DNA of 64,000 nucleotides from NCBI GenBank assembly GCA_021014945.1, contig MU266330.1, positions 1-64,000 of the forward strand, in the 5' to 3' direction. Every line of letters starts with the position of its first letter. The stretch's first letter is position 1. Below are positions 43,673 through 55,259 of this stretch, piece after piece. The position numbers were made by a program, and so were the translations under genes. The notes beneath the pieces were generated by a model. It saw only the letters and a list, made by a program, of their open reading frames with translations, had not been told where the DNA came from and did not search any database. This stretch comes from Leucogyrophana mollusca (lineage: Eukaryota > Basidiomycota > Agaricomycetes > Boletales).

Positions 43673-45820
43673 ATGTCCCTCGCAGACCTTCCAGACGCTA
43701 TCGACCTTTCGCACCACCTCTCTGTGGTCGCCAGGGCCCGTAGGGTTTCCCCTCTCAAGTCACTCCAGAAATATTTCGGGAAGTCGGGCATCATCCAGCT
43801 GGGAGGTGGTATGTCGTCCATTTTCTTATATGACCGTCGTTCTTGGATTCGTGGTTGATGAGGCGCTTTCTGCAGGTCTACCGAACCCCACGTATTTCCC
43901 CTTTGTTTCTTTGTCCGCTGAGGTGATGGTCCCCGAGTCCTTCACCATTTCGCCACAGCCGTCCTCGTTTGAATGGCTGTGGAAGTTCCTTGGCAAGGAG
44001 GTACCGTATGGAAAGACGACTGGTATCTCCATCCCCAAGTACCCTACCGCGCCGGACGACCTTAACCTCGCGAGAGCTCTCCAGTACACCCCCGCCATCG
44101 CCCAACCGCAGTTGCAGGCCTTCATGACGCGCTTCGTGCGTGAAGTATACCAGCCCGCCTACGCAAATTACGCCGTGCTGGTGAACATGGGGAACACAGA
44201 CGGGTGCGTTCGCGATCGGCTTGGTCTTCCGGACATAATTACGGGTATTCGAAGGTGGAACAAAGCGCTGACGACGCTGTGTGACCCTGGCTCCGGGGTG
44301 CTTGTCGAGGAGTGGACGTACGCGTCTGCTATGGCGGCTATGATTCCGTGTGGCGTGAGTCCGGTTCCTGTGCGGATGGATGCGCAAGGGATGAGGGATG
44401 ATTCGTTGCGGGTGGTTCTGGAGGGGTGGGATGAGGTGCAAAGGGGGATGTCGAGGTATGTGTGTCATGGCTCTTGGCCGTCCGCTCTTCTGACAGTGCT
44501 GCAGGCCGCGAGTGCTGTATCTAGTTCCCGTCGGCCAGAATCCGTGCGGAAGTGTCAGTGCGGGCCATCGTTTTACGGTGGGTTGGCGTTGACCACGCTA
44601 CGGTAGACGATGACGGCTGAGCGCAAGAGGAGGATATATGACGTTTGCGTGGATTTTGGTAAGCGTTCCTCAATGTTGTTCGGGACTTTTTTTGATCCCG
44701 ATGCTGCGTTGGCCTAGACGTGGTTATCGTCGAGGACGATCCGTACTATTTCCTTCAAATGGGGGCGTACGTCCCGAGGGAGGATCGGCCATCATCGTCG
44801 CCGCTATGCGGTGAAGAGGCACGGTATATTGCGAGCCTGGTGCCTAGTTTTCTCAAGTGCTTGCCCTTTCTGCGTCGGTGAGATAAAGGGGTGATTAATA
44901 CTGACGGCCGCAGGTACGACTACCAGGGCCGAGTGATCCGCCTCGACTCTTTCTCGAAGACGATCGCCCCGGGAAGTCGTCTCGGGTGGTTCACGTGCCA
45001 TCCTGTATTTGCTGAGAGGCTCGAGCGGCAGGGGGAGACCACGACCCAGGCGCCTTGCGGATTTTCACAGGTCAGTGCGACGTAAAATGTGGTGGCATCT
45101 CGACTCATTACCTGTCGTGTTGAACAGGCGCTGGTTATCAAGCTCTTGACGGAGTGGAGATACGAAGGGTATATTCGATGGTTGCAAGGTATGTTCGGGC
45201 CCTTGGTCCTGTTCGGATGATATGGGCTGAATCATATCACGGCAGGTCTCGGCGTGGAGTACAGGCAAAGGCGGGACTTTTTCCTCGATTGCCTCGCCGA
45301 GGAGTTTCACCTCCGCATAACCCCAGCCAGTGGGGGCGTTTGGGGCGGCACCGACGTGTACACTGCGACAGCCAAACGCGGCGAGAAACCTGGGGTAATG
45401 TTTAGCTTCGTGCCTCCGACCGCCGGGATGTTCGTCTGGGTATGTCTTCAGTAACATGCTAGACGTCTCTCCTCATGTGCCTCAGATGACGCTCCATGTC
45501 GAGAACCACGCGAGATTTTCTGCAGAGAATCAAGAGCCCCTGGAGATGGAACTGTGGACGCGACTTGCGGAGGCTGGGGTGCTATTCTGCCCTGGATGGA
45601 TGTTCGCTTACGACGGCTTCGTCGACGCCCCTGATGGGACGGTGGGGAGCTCCAACACTCCGGGCGGACATTTTAGAGTCAGCTTCAGTAATGCTGAGGT
45701 GAGACGGGGATAGCCAGGCTGCGAAGCGTTGCTAACGCAGGTTACTTTTAGCTGGGTGACTTGAGAAGAGCGGTGGAGATTTTTGCTCGGGTCCTCGGGG
45801 AGTTCTTTGCGGAGGAATAG
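43673..45820 (+). CDS. ARO8: Aromatic amino acid aminotransferase (Aro8-like, PLP class I)
   Basis: Eleven exons: 43673-43808, 43876-44203, 44255-44455, 44505-44553, 44607-44658, 44718-44856, 44914-45070, 45128-45188, 45246-45439, 45486-45698 and 45752-45820, giving 532 aa. Class I aminotransferase landmarks: 'IIQLGGGLPNPTYFPF', 'VLVNMGNTDGWNKAL', 'LYLVPVGQNPCG', 'VIVEDDPYYFLQM' and the PLP lysine Lys317 in 'RLDSFSKTIAPGSRLGW'. The extended N-terminal region and length match fungal Aro8/alpha-aminoadipate aminotransferases. It would act in tyrosine/phenylalanine synthesis or lysine/kynurenine turnover; substrate cannot be decided from sequence. One intron begins GTCAGT (44554). I start at the ATG at 43673; two codons upstream is only a GTG. 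Confidence 0.9.
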
Positions 45821-46936
45821 TCTCATGGTATTTATCGCCGTCGCAGAGCTACCTGGTAGTCTAGACTGTCGTAAAGGCATAGGAACGGTGGAGCTCTATA
45901 ATAGCATGTAGATACGACGTAGTTTGTGCGTCGGTAATTAACGAGCTTATCGCTCACCCCCGAGCGGCCTCATATAAACCGGCCGGCACCACCCAACGAC
46001 CCACATTCTTTGTTACTGTCACTGTGAAAGTGTGCCCAGAAGGCGAATCCGACCGATCCCTCCCGGACTTGGCTGTGACCACGCTTGCACCTGGACTTGT
46101 TTATTATTTTCTTTCGCACTGGTCACAATTATCTGGTCTGCAACTCCTGCGACAATCGCATCCCGCCAACAGCGACTCGGACGGCCATTGTGTCTATTTC
46201 CCCACTGTCTTCTGGCTGCCATTGACTGCGATTTTCACTGTGCTGTTGCTGTTCGCAGCGAACAATGGGGTGAACGGGCGTGGGAGAGAATTAAGGTTAG
46301 GGTCCGTGCGTGGGAAAGGGCGTGACGGGTGTGACCCAAATAATTGGCATGTGTCCAATTTTTTCGGTTGATTTCTGGATCGGCCCCGCGCGCTTCCTTT
46401 TGCTCCTTCACACTTTGACAACTCGATCGCATCGTGCTCGTCGACAGCCACAGCGAAGAAAGACCCGTCGTCGTCGTGCGGCACGTCCAGCTCAGCCTTT
46501 TGCTCGTCGTCAGCAGCAGTGAAGGGCGCGCTCTGTCGTTTTAACCAGCGTCGTCGAGGCAGAGTTTATTTATCGAAAAGTTATCGAATCCCACGCGTCG
46601 CGCACATCGACCGACGTTGCTCATCGCCGAGGACGCCGAGCCTGCCATCGTGCCCAGCGGACGCCCCTATTCAGCACACGACCCGCTCACAGTTCATTGC
46701 CTCTTGGTTGTATCCATATCCCTCGCGTCACCCAATTTCACCGTCTACACTCTCTCTGGCTGTTGATGTTCCAGCTCTAGTCTTAGTCATCCCTCACACT
46801 TGTTTGTAATCCATCTCTTTCCATCCTGGCTTCACTACCTCCCCAAGAAGAAGACCTCATTAATCGCTCTCTCCTCGACTCTCTTGACGCCCAGGGCGAC
46901 GCAGAACCCACCCACTCGCCTCCCCTCGACTTCACA
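45821..46936. other. 1.1-kb upstream region and probable long leader of the WHI3-like gene
   Basis: It contains a TATAAA at 45973-45978, about 960 bp before the next ATG gene start. The rest is pyrimidine-rich (CT and TCG runs around 46380-46930) with several short upstream open frames, and no separate gene is supported. A 5'-UTR intron is possible. Confidence 0.5.
45973..45978 (+). promoter_or_regulatory. TATA box upstream of the WHI3-like gene
   Basis: TATAAA, about 960 bp before the start codon. It implies a long leader unless an unseen 5'-UTR intron or a second promoter is used. Confidence 0.4.
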
Positions 46937-49900
46937 ATGTCCCAGACTACTTCTAACCCCGAATCAGGCTCTGGCTCCCCCGAGGCCCAGTTCCACATGC
47001 CCAGGGCAGACTCCCCTTCCAATATCGATTTCAACTCCCATCACCACAACGACACCCTTCTCCAGTCTTCCCAATTCCTTCGTCACCACGTTGACAGCAA
47101 CCACCATCAGCATCAAAACTCGGAGCCGCTATATGCTCAGAGCGCTGGTCACTCCATGTATAACAGCACCAATAATTACCATATCTTCGCCGATCCTTTC
47201 TCTGATTCCGATTCTTTCCCGCTCAAACAGCAGCAGGGCGGCTCCAAATCTCCCAACGACTTTGGCGCTGGTCCGTTCAGATCATCATTCAGCGCCTATA
47301 GTGGCATGAACGGTGGGAGCAATGGCGTCAGTGGAGCTCCGAACGGTGCCTCCCGTCTGCGGCAGCCTCCTGCCCCTCAAGCGTCTCAGTCGTTCTCCAA
47401 CGGCTCTGACTTTGGCGCCCACCAGCCGCTCGGCCTCCAACATCAGTTATCGCAGCAATCGCAGCAAGGACAGTCTGCGGGCGCCTTTGACGCACGTGGG
47501 TTCGACTTTGGCGGGAATACCTCGCTCGGAGTCCATGCCACCAAGAGCTCGCAGCAATACGCTCTTGATCCATTCCTTCAGGCCCATGCGAGCAAGTCTC
47601 AATCCCAGTCCCAAGGCCACGATGGCTATATCGGCCATTCCCTCGGCCACAGCGCCTCAACCGCCCAGATGCCTTATTTGAATGGCATGCATCTCCAGAG
47701 CCAGACTCCCTATGGCCCGCACCTCCAGTCCAACGGAGCGGGTCAAGGATTGGCTGTTGGGTCCTCGAGGGGACTGGGCAGCACCGGTCAGATCAACACC
47801 GGGGCTGAGGGTCAGAGTGGCAATGGGGCCGGCCAACAGGAGGAGATATCGACGATTTTTGTCGTTGGTTTCCCTGAGGATATGCAGGTTAGTCATCTCA
47901 ACATCGCTCCCTTGTGTCCGGTTACTCATATTCCTACAGGAGCGCGAGTTTCAGAATATGTTCACATTCTCTGCGGGCTTCGAGGCTGCCACACTGAAAA
48001 TTCCTAACAAGGAATATACCGCTTATGGGTCATCGGGGGGTACTGCTGTTACCACGCCCTCTGGGATCCCCCTTCGTGGAAGCTCCTCCTACGCTCAATA
48101 CCTTGCCTCGGGGTCCAATGATCCATACAATCTCGTCACCGTTAATCAGGGTGGGGTCGTCGTTGACAACGGACGAGACGGACCCACCACCTCCTGGCCA
48201 CCGCTTCCCCTGGAGGATCCTTCGCCCTTCCCCCAGGGTGTAGGGCCGGGTGGTTTAGGCGGACAGCCTCCACGCAAGCAGATAATTGGCTTCGCGAAGT
48301 TCAGAACGAGGCAGGAAGCGCTGGACGCGAGAGATGTGCTGCAGGGACGGCGAGTTGATATCGAGAAGGGGGCAGTGCTGAAGGCGGAGATGGCGAAGAA
48401 GAATCTGCACACGAAGAGAGGTGTTGGCATGGGCACCGGGACGGGTGCTCCCTCTGGTGTATCGGGGATGGGAGGCGGGGGAATGGGGTTGGGCGGTGGT
48501 GGAGGTACCATGGGATCGATCGGCGGCCTTGGCGTTAATACTGATACGCTCGCTGGACTCGCTGCTGGACTAAATCTCAACTCCAACATCAACATGAACT
48601 CTCTCGCTGCGCTAGGAGCCAATGCCGATATAATTGGGGGGCGCGACAGAGATATCGGTTCGCTGAGCGGCATCGGGCTTGGCGGATTGGGTTGGCGGGA
48701 GGGCCGGTTGGGCGACAGCAGCGAGGAGGAGCGGGAGCGGAGAAGGGACACCATCGGCGCTATGGGTCTGGGCCTTGGCATTGGTATGACTCGCGGTGCA
48801 CGGGAACGCGCCCAAGAGCACGAGGAGGAGCGTGAGCGCGAGAGACAGCGGAGGAAGGAGCTCAAGCAACAAAGCGACGCTGCGCGGATGCTTTCAGGAA
48901 ACTCTGCCGCCTTCGACGCCTTCCATTCCGTACCCGCGACCTCGTTGTCCCGCCACTCTCAGAACGGACTGCTCTCGCCATCGACTGGGTCGGTGTCCAT
49001 GACCGGCCTCGGAGAAGGCGGCAGTACGGGAACTAGTCCTATGCTTGGCAATGGGTACGGCGGTATCATCGCGCAGACTGGGAGCAGGGACGAACTGACC
49101 TCGCCCACCGCGTCTTCTGGCTTGAACGGCCATCGCGAGGCGATCGGTCCTTGGGATGCCCCGTCACCCAAGGACCGCGAGATGAACAATGCCCCGCAGA
49201 GCTTATCATCGCTCTACGGTCCTCGCAAGCAGTCGATGGCACCTGTTCGCACGCCCTCTTCCCAGCAAGACTCGCCGCCCAATACGTTCTCACCTACGCT
49301 GAATGACGACGACAGAGACCCGATGCTTCCCCAGCACCGCCCGGCTCCCTTGCGGAGTGTCTACGCATCCTCTTTTGGCGCGGATGAGTCCTTGCAAGTT
49401 CAGGCGCAGCAATTCCCGCATGCTTCGTTGCCTCCCTCCAGCGCCACATCAAGCGTTGGCCTGGATGGCGAACGCGCTGGCCCACTCGCTGTCACTACCA
49501 GCGCTCAGCCGGGTAGCGCTGGCAGCACTTCCCCGCAGCTTCCGTCCCCGGCGTCAAACTCGGGCTCTGCTGTCAGTTCGTCGATTGGTGGAGGTAATGG
49601 TGGTGGTAGCGGAAGCGCGACGAGTGCTGGCGGAGCGAACGGTACGGGGTCTGGACCAAGAAACGCCGCCGTTGACCAGAACCCACCCATCAATACGCTC
49701 TATGTTGGGAACCTTCCTACTGGATCAGTGGGCGGGGGATATCCTGCAGGGTATCTTGAGGAGAGTCTGAGGGAACTTTTTCAAAGGCGCCCGGGGTATC
49801 GAAAGCTATGCTTCAGGCAAAAGAGCAATGGCCCCATGTGCTTCGTTGAGGTAAGATTAATTGATCATGAGACGAGAGTATAGCTGACATCCATTCGATT

Positions 49901-50547
49901 AGTTCGAGGACGTGCAGTATGCAAGCAGGACTTTGTCCGAGCTGTACGGCAACACTCTCGGCGGGCTTGTCAAGAACGGTGGCATCAGGCTATCGTACAG
50001 CAAGAACCCTCTTGGCGTCCGCACACCGACCAGTGCTGGTAACGGGTCGTCCTCGCTGCAGCAGCAACAGCACAACGCTCACCAAGGTGTCGTGTCGCCA
50101 TTCCCCGCTGAGGCTTTCCAGCCCCGCCATTCTTTCGACATCGAGTCGTCTTCTGCGGGGATGAGGCGCGACAGTTCCGCTACTTCGCCACTTCCGTCGG
50201 CTTATAGCTATTCGAGGTCACCTCCGCCACCTCGATTCTTCTCTCCTTCTCCACCATCGACGAGCTTTGGCATGTCTTCGGCGTCCTTGGCTAACGCCTC
50301 CGCTTTCCCTCGTGGTTCTCACAACTTCGGGCTGCCATCGCCGAACGGAACTGGGGCTTCCTCGACGTTCTCACCGTTCGGCCTCCCCCTCTCTCCTCAT
50401 CAATCAAACACATTCGCTCTTTCACACTCTAGTATACCCGATCAGATGGGCTCAGACGTTCCACTTGGCCATGATCACCAGCATTTCCCGCATCGCGCTC
50501 TGTCGCCTTCATCTTCGAACACGTTAGAGGCCGCCAGGGCCGGTTAA
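46937..50547 (+). CDS. WHI3: WHI3-like RNA-binding protein
   Basis: Three exons, 46937-47887, 47940-49850 and 49903-50547, give 1168 aa. The first 300 residues are Gln/Ser/His/Gly-rich and low in complexity. An N-terminal RRM-like block follows ('[19 protein letters not shown]', '[20 protein letters not shown]'), then a Gly/Ser-rich region with an Arg/Glu-rich stretch, and a C-terminal RRM at about 897-985 ('[11 protein letters not shown]', '[20 protein letters not shown]', '[20 protein letters not shown]'). The second block matches the Whi3/Mcp2-type RRM. Yeast Whi3 binds and localises G1 cyclin mRNA and forms condensates; the low-complexity flanks fit such behaviour. The tail is Ser/Pro-rich. 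Confidence 0.85.
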
Positions 50548-51229
50548 AGGGGTGAATAACGTCCCTACTATTTCATACGCATGCAAGCATCTACAGCAAC
50601 AATCTGCACGTTATATATATATCTGTACCTACCACCCCCACGACATGTTTGACATCCTTCCATCCTCCTCTCACTCGATCGCATAGCCTTCCCTTCCCTC
50701 TCTTCCTTTGGACTGTCGCCTTGTCGTCGCCTCCTTTTCCTTTTTCTTTTGTTTGGCAATCATTAATCGCAATCCTCCATCCCACATTCTCAGTCTGTTT
50801 TTCTGTTCCTGCGCGTTCGTGTCATTGCTCCTACCACAGATCCCATCTATTCCTATTGACCTCACATCGTTCTGCTGATATCTCTATACTACCTTACCAC
50901 CCTTTGTTGTTTTTGTTTGTCCCCTCTACTCGGTACCTCCGGGTTTTGTCCTTCTTCCCCCTCGTTGAATTGCATTCTTCACAAACTCATATCACTTCGG
51001 TTTTGCATACCATGTTTTCTTTTTCGAACTTGGGATAATATCCCATGGGCACCTACATACGCTCCTCATGTATACTACTCGACTGTGAATGCCTTGATAT
51101 TGCTGGATCCACTATGGCGAGCAGAAATCGGATCGGGACCTTGTAGAGCACACACAGCATGCCAGGCGAATGGGTAGTACAAGTAGTATACATGTTTTCT
51201 TTCTTGGTACATGTGGACTCGTTTATGCA
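50548..51229. other. Intergenic stretch between convergent genes
   Basis: 682 bp; very pyrimidine-rich on the + strand (50650-51020), probably the 3' UTR of the WHI3-like gene. No gene seen on either strand. Confidence 0.5.
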
Positions 51230-54200
51230 TTAAAGACCTTTCCATGTAAATGACGTCTTCAACTCGACTTTGGTCGACAGTTTGACGTCGGCGGAGGACG
51301 CGCCCACAAGGACATCAAAGACGCCTGCCTCTGCGACCCACAGCGCACGACGTTCGTCGTAGAAACTGAGCGCGTCCCTGGTGAGCGCTACCGTCACCTC
51401 CTTCGCCTCTCCAGCAGCGAGTGCGACCTTGGTGAAACCCTTGAGCTCCTTCTTCGCACGAGGCAAAGAGCAGGCCGGGTCAGCGATATAGACCTGCGCG
51501 ACCTCGCGGCCGGCCACGCGTCCCGTGTTCTTGACGCTGAACGAGACGCGGAACTTCCCGTCGGCGGATACGGGGGTTGCGGAGATGCCGGAATATTCGA
51601 ATGTTGTGTAGGAGAGGCCGTAGCCGAAGGGGAATAGCGGGGAGACGCCGCGGATCTCGTAGCTGCGGTAGCCCACGAAGATTCCCTGGGGTCCGAATGA
51701 GCTCAACGGGCGCAGATGGGGAGAGATAGAAGCTGACCTCGTTGTAGAGTATCTTTCCGTGTTCTTGCCCATGTGGACCGTACGAAGGGTACGAGGGCGT
51801 GTCCTCGAGTCGCTTGCTGTACGATGGTTAGCACTGTGCTCTCCTGTGTAATGCCCGAAACGTACGGGAATGTCAGGGCAAGTTTTCCCGACGGGTTAAC
51901 TTTTCCGAAAAGGACGTCCGCGAGGCCATTGCCTAGCTCATTACCTCCGTAGAAGGCCTGACAAGCAAAATCGTCAACTAAACACGCAACTAAGAGCGGA
52001 GTGGGTATCTCTCACCTGGAGCAGCGTGTGGGCCTGGTCTACCCAAGGCATCGACACTGGTGTTCCCGATTGATTGACGATGATGGTCTTCGGGTTGGCT
52101 GCGAGGACTTCCGACGCGAGACGGTTCATAAGCCCGGGAAGTCTGTCATTGAAAGTGTCAGTCATCGTATCCCGGGGAAGTGTGTTCAGCAAACCTACTC
52201 CATGTCTGGCCTGTCGTAGCCCTCACTCTCCCACTCGTGGTTAAGCCCGATGACCACGATCGCGACTGCAAGCGTCGCAAATCAGACCGCGCAAGAACAG
52301 AACAAACCGAGCATCCGCGCACCATCCGCATCCTTAGCAACCTCAACCGCCTTCTTAATACCCTCCTCGTGGTCAATCGTACAGAACGCCCCCAGGCGCA
52401 AGCCCCCCCAGCACGGAATCGGCGCACCGCGCGCGACGAACTCCGCGTTGCTCAGCCTGATCTCGAGGTGGTACTCGTGTCCGGCCTTGAGGCCCTTGAC
52501 GAGCCCCTTGAGGTCGACCGTGCCCATGTTGAAGAAGTTCTCGCCTTGCTCGGGATTGGTGCTTAGGTCGACGACGAGCTTGCCGTCGAGGAAGAGGTTG
52601 CCGTTCCCGGCGATGTTCATCCCGAATTGCCAATCGCCATCTTCGTCTGGGACGAAGATTGTAGAATACTTGGGGTGGGTGTCAGTTTCTGCATTGCTGC
52701 GGGACAAAGGAGGAGGCTTACGCGAATCCAGCACACTTCTTTCACTTTGGTCGTATCCTGAGAATACCCGACTCGTGGTGAACACTTCAGTAAACGAGAA
52801 AAGAGGCATACTTACGACGCCATCAGCCAAAAAGATGTTCGTATTAGCAGTAGGCGTGCTCCACGCGCTTGGGGGAAGCTTGTCGCTGAAGTTGGGGGTA
52901 GTGCTAACGAAACTATCACTAGGCGACTCGTTCCAGAACTCCAACAAAGCTCCCGGTCCTCCATTGCGGGACTTGATATACGGGCTCGCCTCGGGCAAGT
53001 ATTTGTGCGAGGTGGCTCCAATCGTGTATGACACGGACGCCCCGAGCTCTTTCGCAGCTGCCGTGATGCCCTCGAGGGGAGAGACGGTGTAGGTAGATAG
53101 CAGACGTGCGGAGCCACCTCCGGAGGTGAATGCTTGCTTTGCGTTTGGCCCGATGACTGCGATACGTTTTGCTGAGGTTAGAGGGAGGAGGCCCTTTTCG
53201 TTCTTTAAGAGAACAGTTGCATCGGCAGCGGCTGTACGCAGGAGTTGGCGGAGCTGGGGCGTGTCCACGCCCTCCTCGGGACCGTTGAAGGGTATACCGG
53301 ATGCCTGAGCGCGTTGCACGAGTTCTAAGATCTGCGGGGGGAAGGTTTGTTATACAACTTGACCCTCAGATACTGCGTGAAAGGGGACAAGGTACCTTCC
53401 TGACTCGATCGTCGATGGTGGAAACGAATATCTTCTCACCAGCGATGGCTCTTTCCACAGCCTTGCCGCGCATGACCGTGGGCCCCCTGTTTGCATCCGG
53501 TCAGAAGACGAGGAGCGCGGCATCGCGCAGAACTCACGGCATCTCGAGATCAAGCCCAGCATTGATGCTTTCGGACGTACTGTACACGCCGATCCAGTCA
53601 CTCATTACCATGCCTTTGTAGGCCCATTCCTATCGAAAGAATGAGATGCGGGTTCCTTAGAGAGCAGGGAGGCGACACACGTCACGCAGGATGTCTTGGA
53701 TGAGCTTCTTGCTCTCTGAGACATGCGTGCCGTTCACGCGGTTGTATCTGGGATGGATGTCAGGGAGTAGTGCGGGCTTGTCTTCGTGCGACTGACGCTG
53801 TCATCAGGGCCCAAGGATCTGCATCTCTGAGAGCGATCTGGAATGGCTTGAGGTAGATTTCGCGAAGTGCACGCTCGCTGACATCGCCTGGCGAATGACG
53901 TGTCAACTACACATATATCTTCTACGATGTACGGCACTCACTGCTAATTGAGAATCTAATATGGGGAGGTCAGCGGGTATCTGGCAGCGCATTCGTAGCC
54001 GACACTTGCCTTTGGAACTCCTGATCGTTACCCACATAGTGCTTGATGGTTGCAGCGACGCCTTTAGACTGTACGCCATTGACGTATGCCGCTGCGATGT
54101 TTCCATTGAGCACGGGATCTTCGGAGAATGATTCGAAGCCACGACCACCCAGGGGCGAGCGCTGGGTGTTGATCGTCGGCGCAAGTAGGATGTGGCAGCC

Positions 54201-54711
54201 TGTGCGGAGGAAGGCGTTAGTTCCGATGACGAAGATACAAAAAAAGGTCATATCCGCACTTTTAGCACGAGCCTCATCGCCCAAAGCCTCTCCGACCTTC
54301 AAGGCAAGGTCGACATCAAACGAGGAGCCAAGACCAGTAGAGGATGGGAAGCAGCTGGAAGGAACTCCGTTGAAGACTATTGAAGTAACACAGGCACATC
54401 AGTTTCCTTTCATCTAATTCACATATAGCGACGGCTTACATCGAAGACCACGAACACCGTTGGGACCTATAAGGCTTATGATCAGCGCAACGCGGGGTCG
54501 CGAAACGATATGGACTGACCATCACTCATTCTCATGGGAGGAACATCCGCCTCCGGAATACCGTGCGTATGCCACCAGCCCTGAAAGACCCAGCGGTCAG
54601 CTCTCTCTCAACCCGATGCGAACCAGGACGCACATCTCCCGCCAACAGCTTGATCTTGCTGTTCAGCGACATTTTGGCGATGGCCGCCTCGATATCGAGT
54701 ATGGGTGCCAT
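51230..54711 (-). CDS. GH3 beta-glucosidase with PA14 insert, no signal peptide
   Basis: Eighteen minus-strand exons (from 54711-54634 to 51685-51230) give 848 aa. Intermediate exons: 54580-54520, 54466-54440, 54376-54260, 54199-54010, 53955-53942, 53887-53797, 53747-53681, 53629-53538, 53486-53396, 53331-52816, 52757-52722, 52668-52323, 52265-52199, 52142-52016, 51957-51866 and 51816-51738. GH3 landmarks: '[20 protein letters not shown]', '[19 protein letters not shown]', '[19 protein letters not shown]' and the nucleophile Asp226 in '[11 protein letters not shown]'. A PA14 domain lies at about 390-550 ('[20 protein letters not shown]'), before '[14 protein letters not shown]'. The fibronectin-III-like end is '[16 protein letters not shown]'. 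The N-terminus '[16 protein letters not shown]' is not a signal, so it is probably intracellular and hydrolyses cellobiose or glucosides taken up by the cell. It includes one GC-AG intron (54009-53956) and a 14-bp exon. Confidence 0.92.
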
Positions 54712-55259
54712 AGTACTAGTAGCTCTGAGAGGGTGGGTGAGTAGATAGTGGGGTGTACCCGTGAATAGAGGTACCCCATATCCACGCCAGCTTATATCCA
54801 GCTTAGCCTGAGCACCGGGTATACCTCGGAATAATTGAGCTAGAACGCCGTCTCAAGAAAAGGCAAGAGACCCGGCTTATAGCGTCTCGGATTCCCGCTC
54901 CAAAGTCATTTGAGACGTCTCGCACACGATAGAGGGAAAAGAATGGTCATTTACGATGACCTGAGCTGGCAGTGGTGAGATTGATTCACGGTCAAGAACA
55001 GACATCCGAAAAGGGAAGGCCAGTAGGAACGTCGACCACGTGGCGTTCAGATCATTCGCGCCTGCCCCGCCCAACATCCAAAGCCCCCACACCGAATCCA
55101 CCCATAACCATCCTCCAAATACCTTGTGCAGCGCAGGAATAAATACCCTGTCCCCACTGCACGCTCCAGAAAATATATTCGCGGTGGATATGTCAGTCAA
55201 GAGGTCTACAAAGTGCGTCTCCTGCTTTTGGGCTTCATTTTCGAACCTGGCTGAGCAAT
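54712..55259. other. Divergent intergenic region
   Basis: 548 bp between the GH3 gene and the RING ligase gene, expected to hold both promoters; nothing else assigned. Confidence 0.45.

Noticed and set aside
46024..46530. Short frames upstream of the WHI3-like gene as independent genes
   Set aside because: Overlapping, no motif or splice continuity; better seen as upstream frames in a long leader.
48146..48865. 239-codon minus-strand frame
   Set aside because: Antisense of the Gly/Arg-rich exon of the WHI3-like gene; Pro/Ser-rich only because of codon reversal.
52250..53092. 280-codon plus-strand frame
   Set aside because: Antisense of GH3 exons; GH3 and PA14 motifs on the minus strand are unambiguous.
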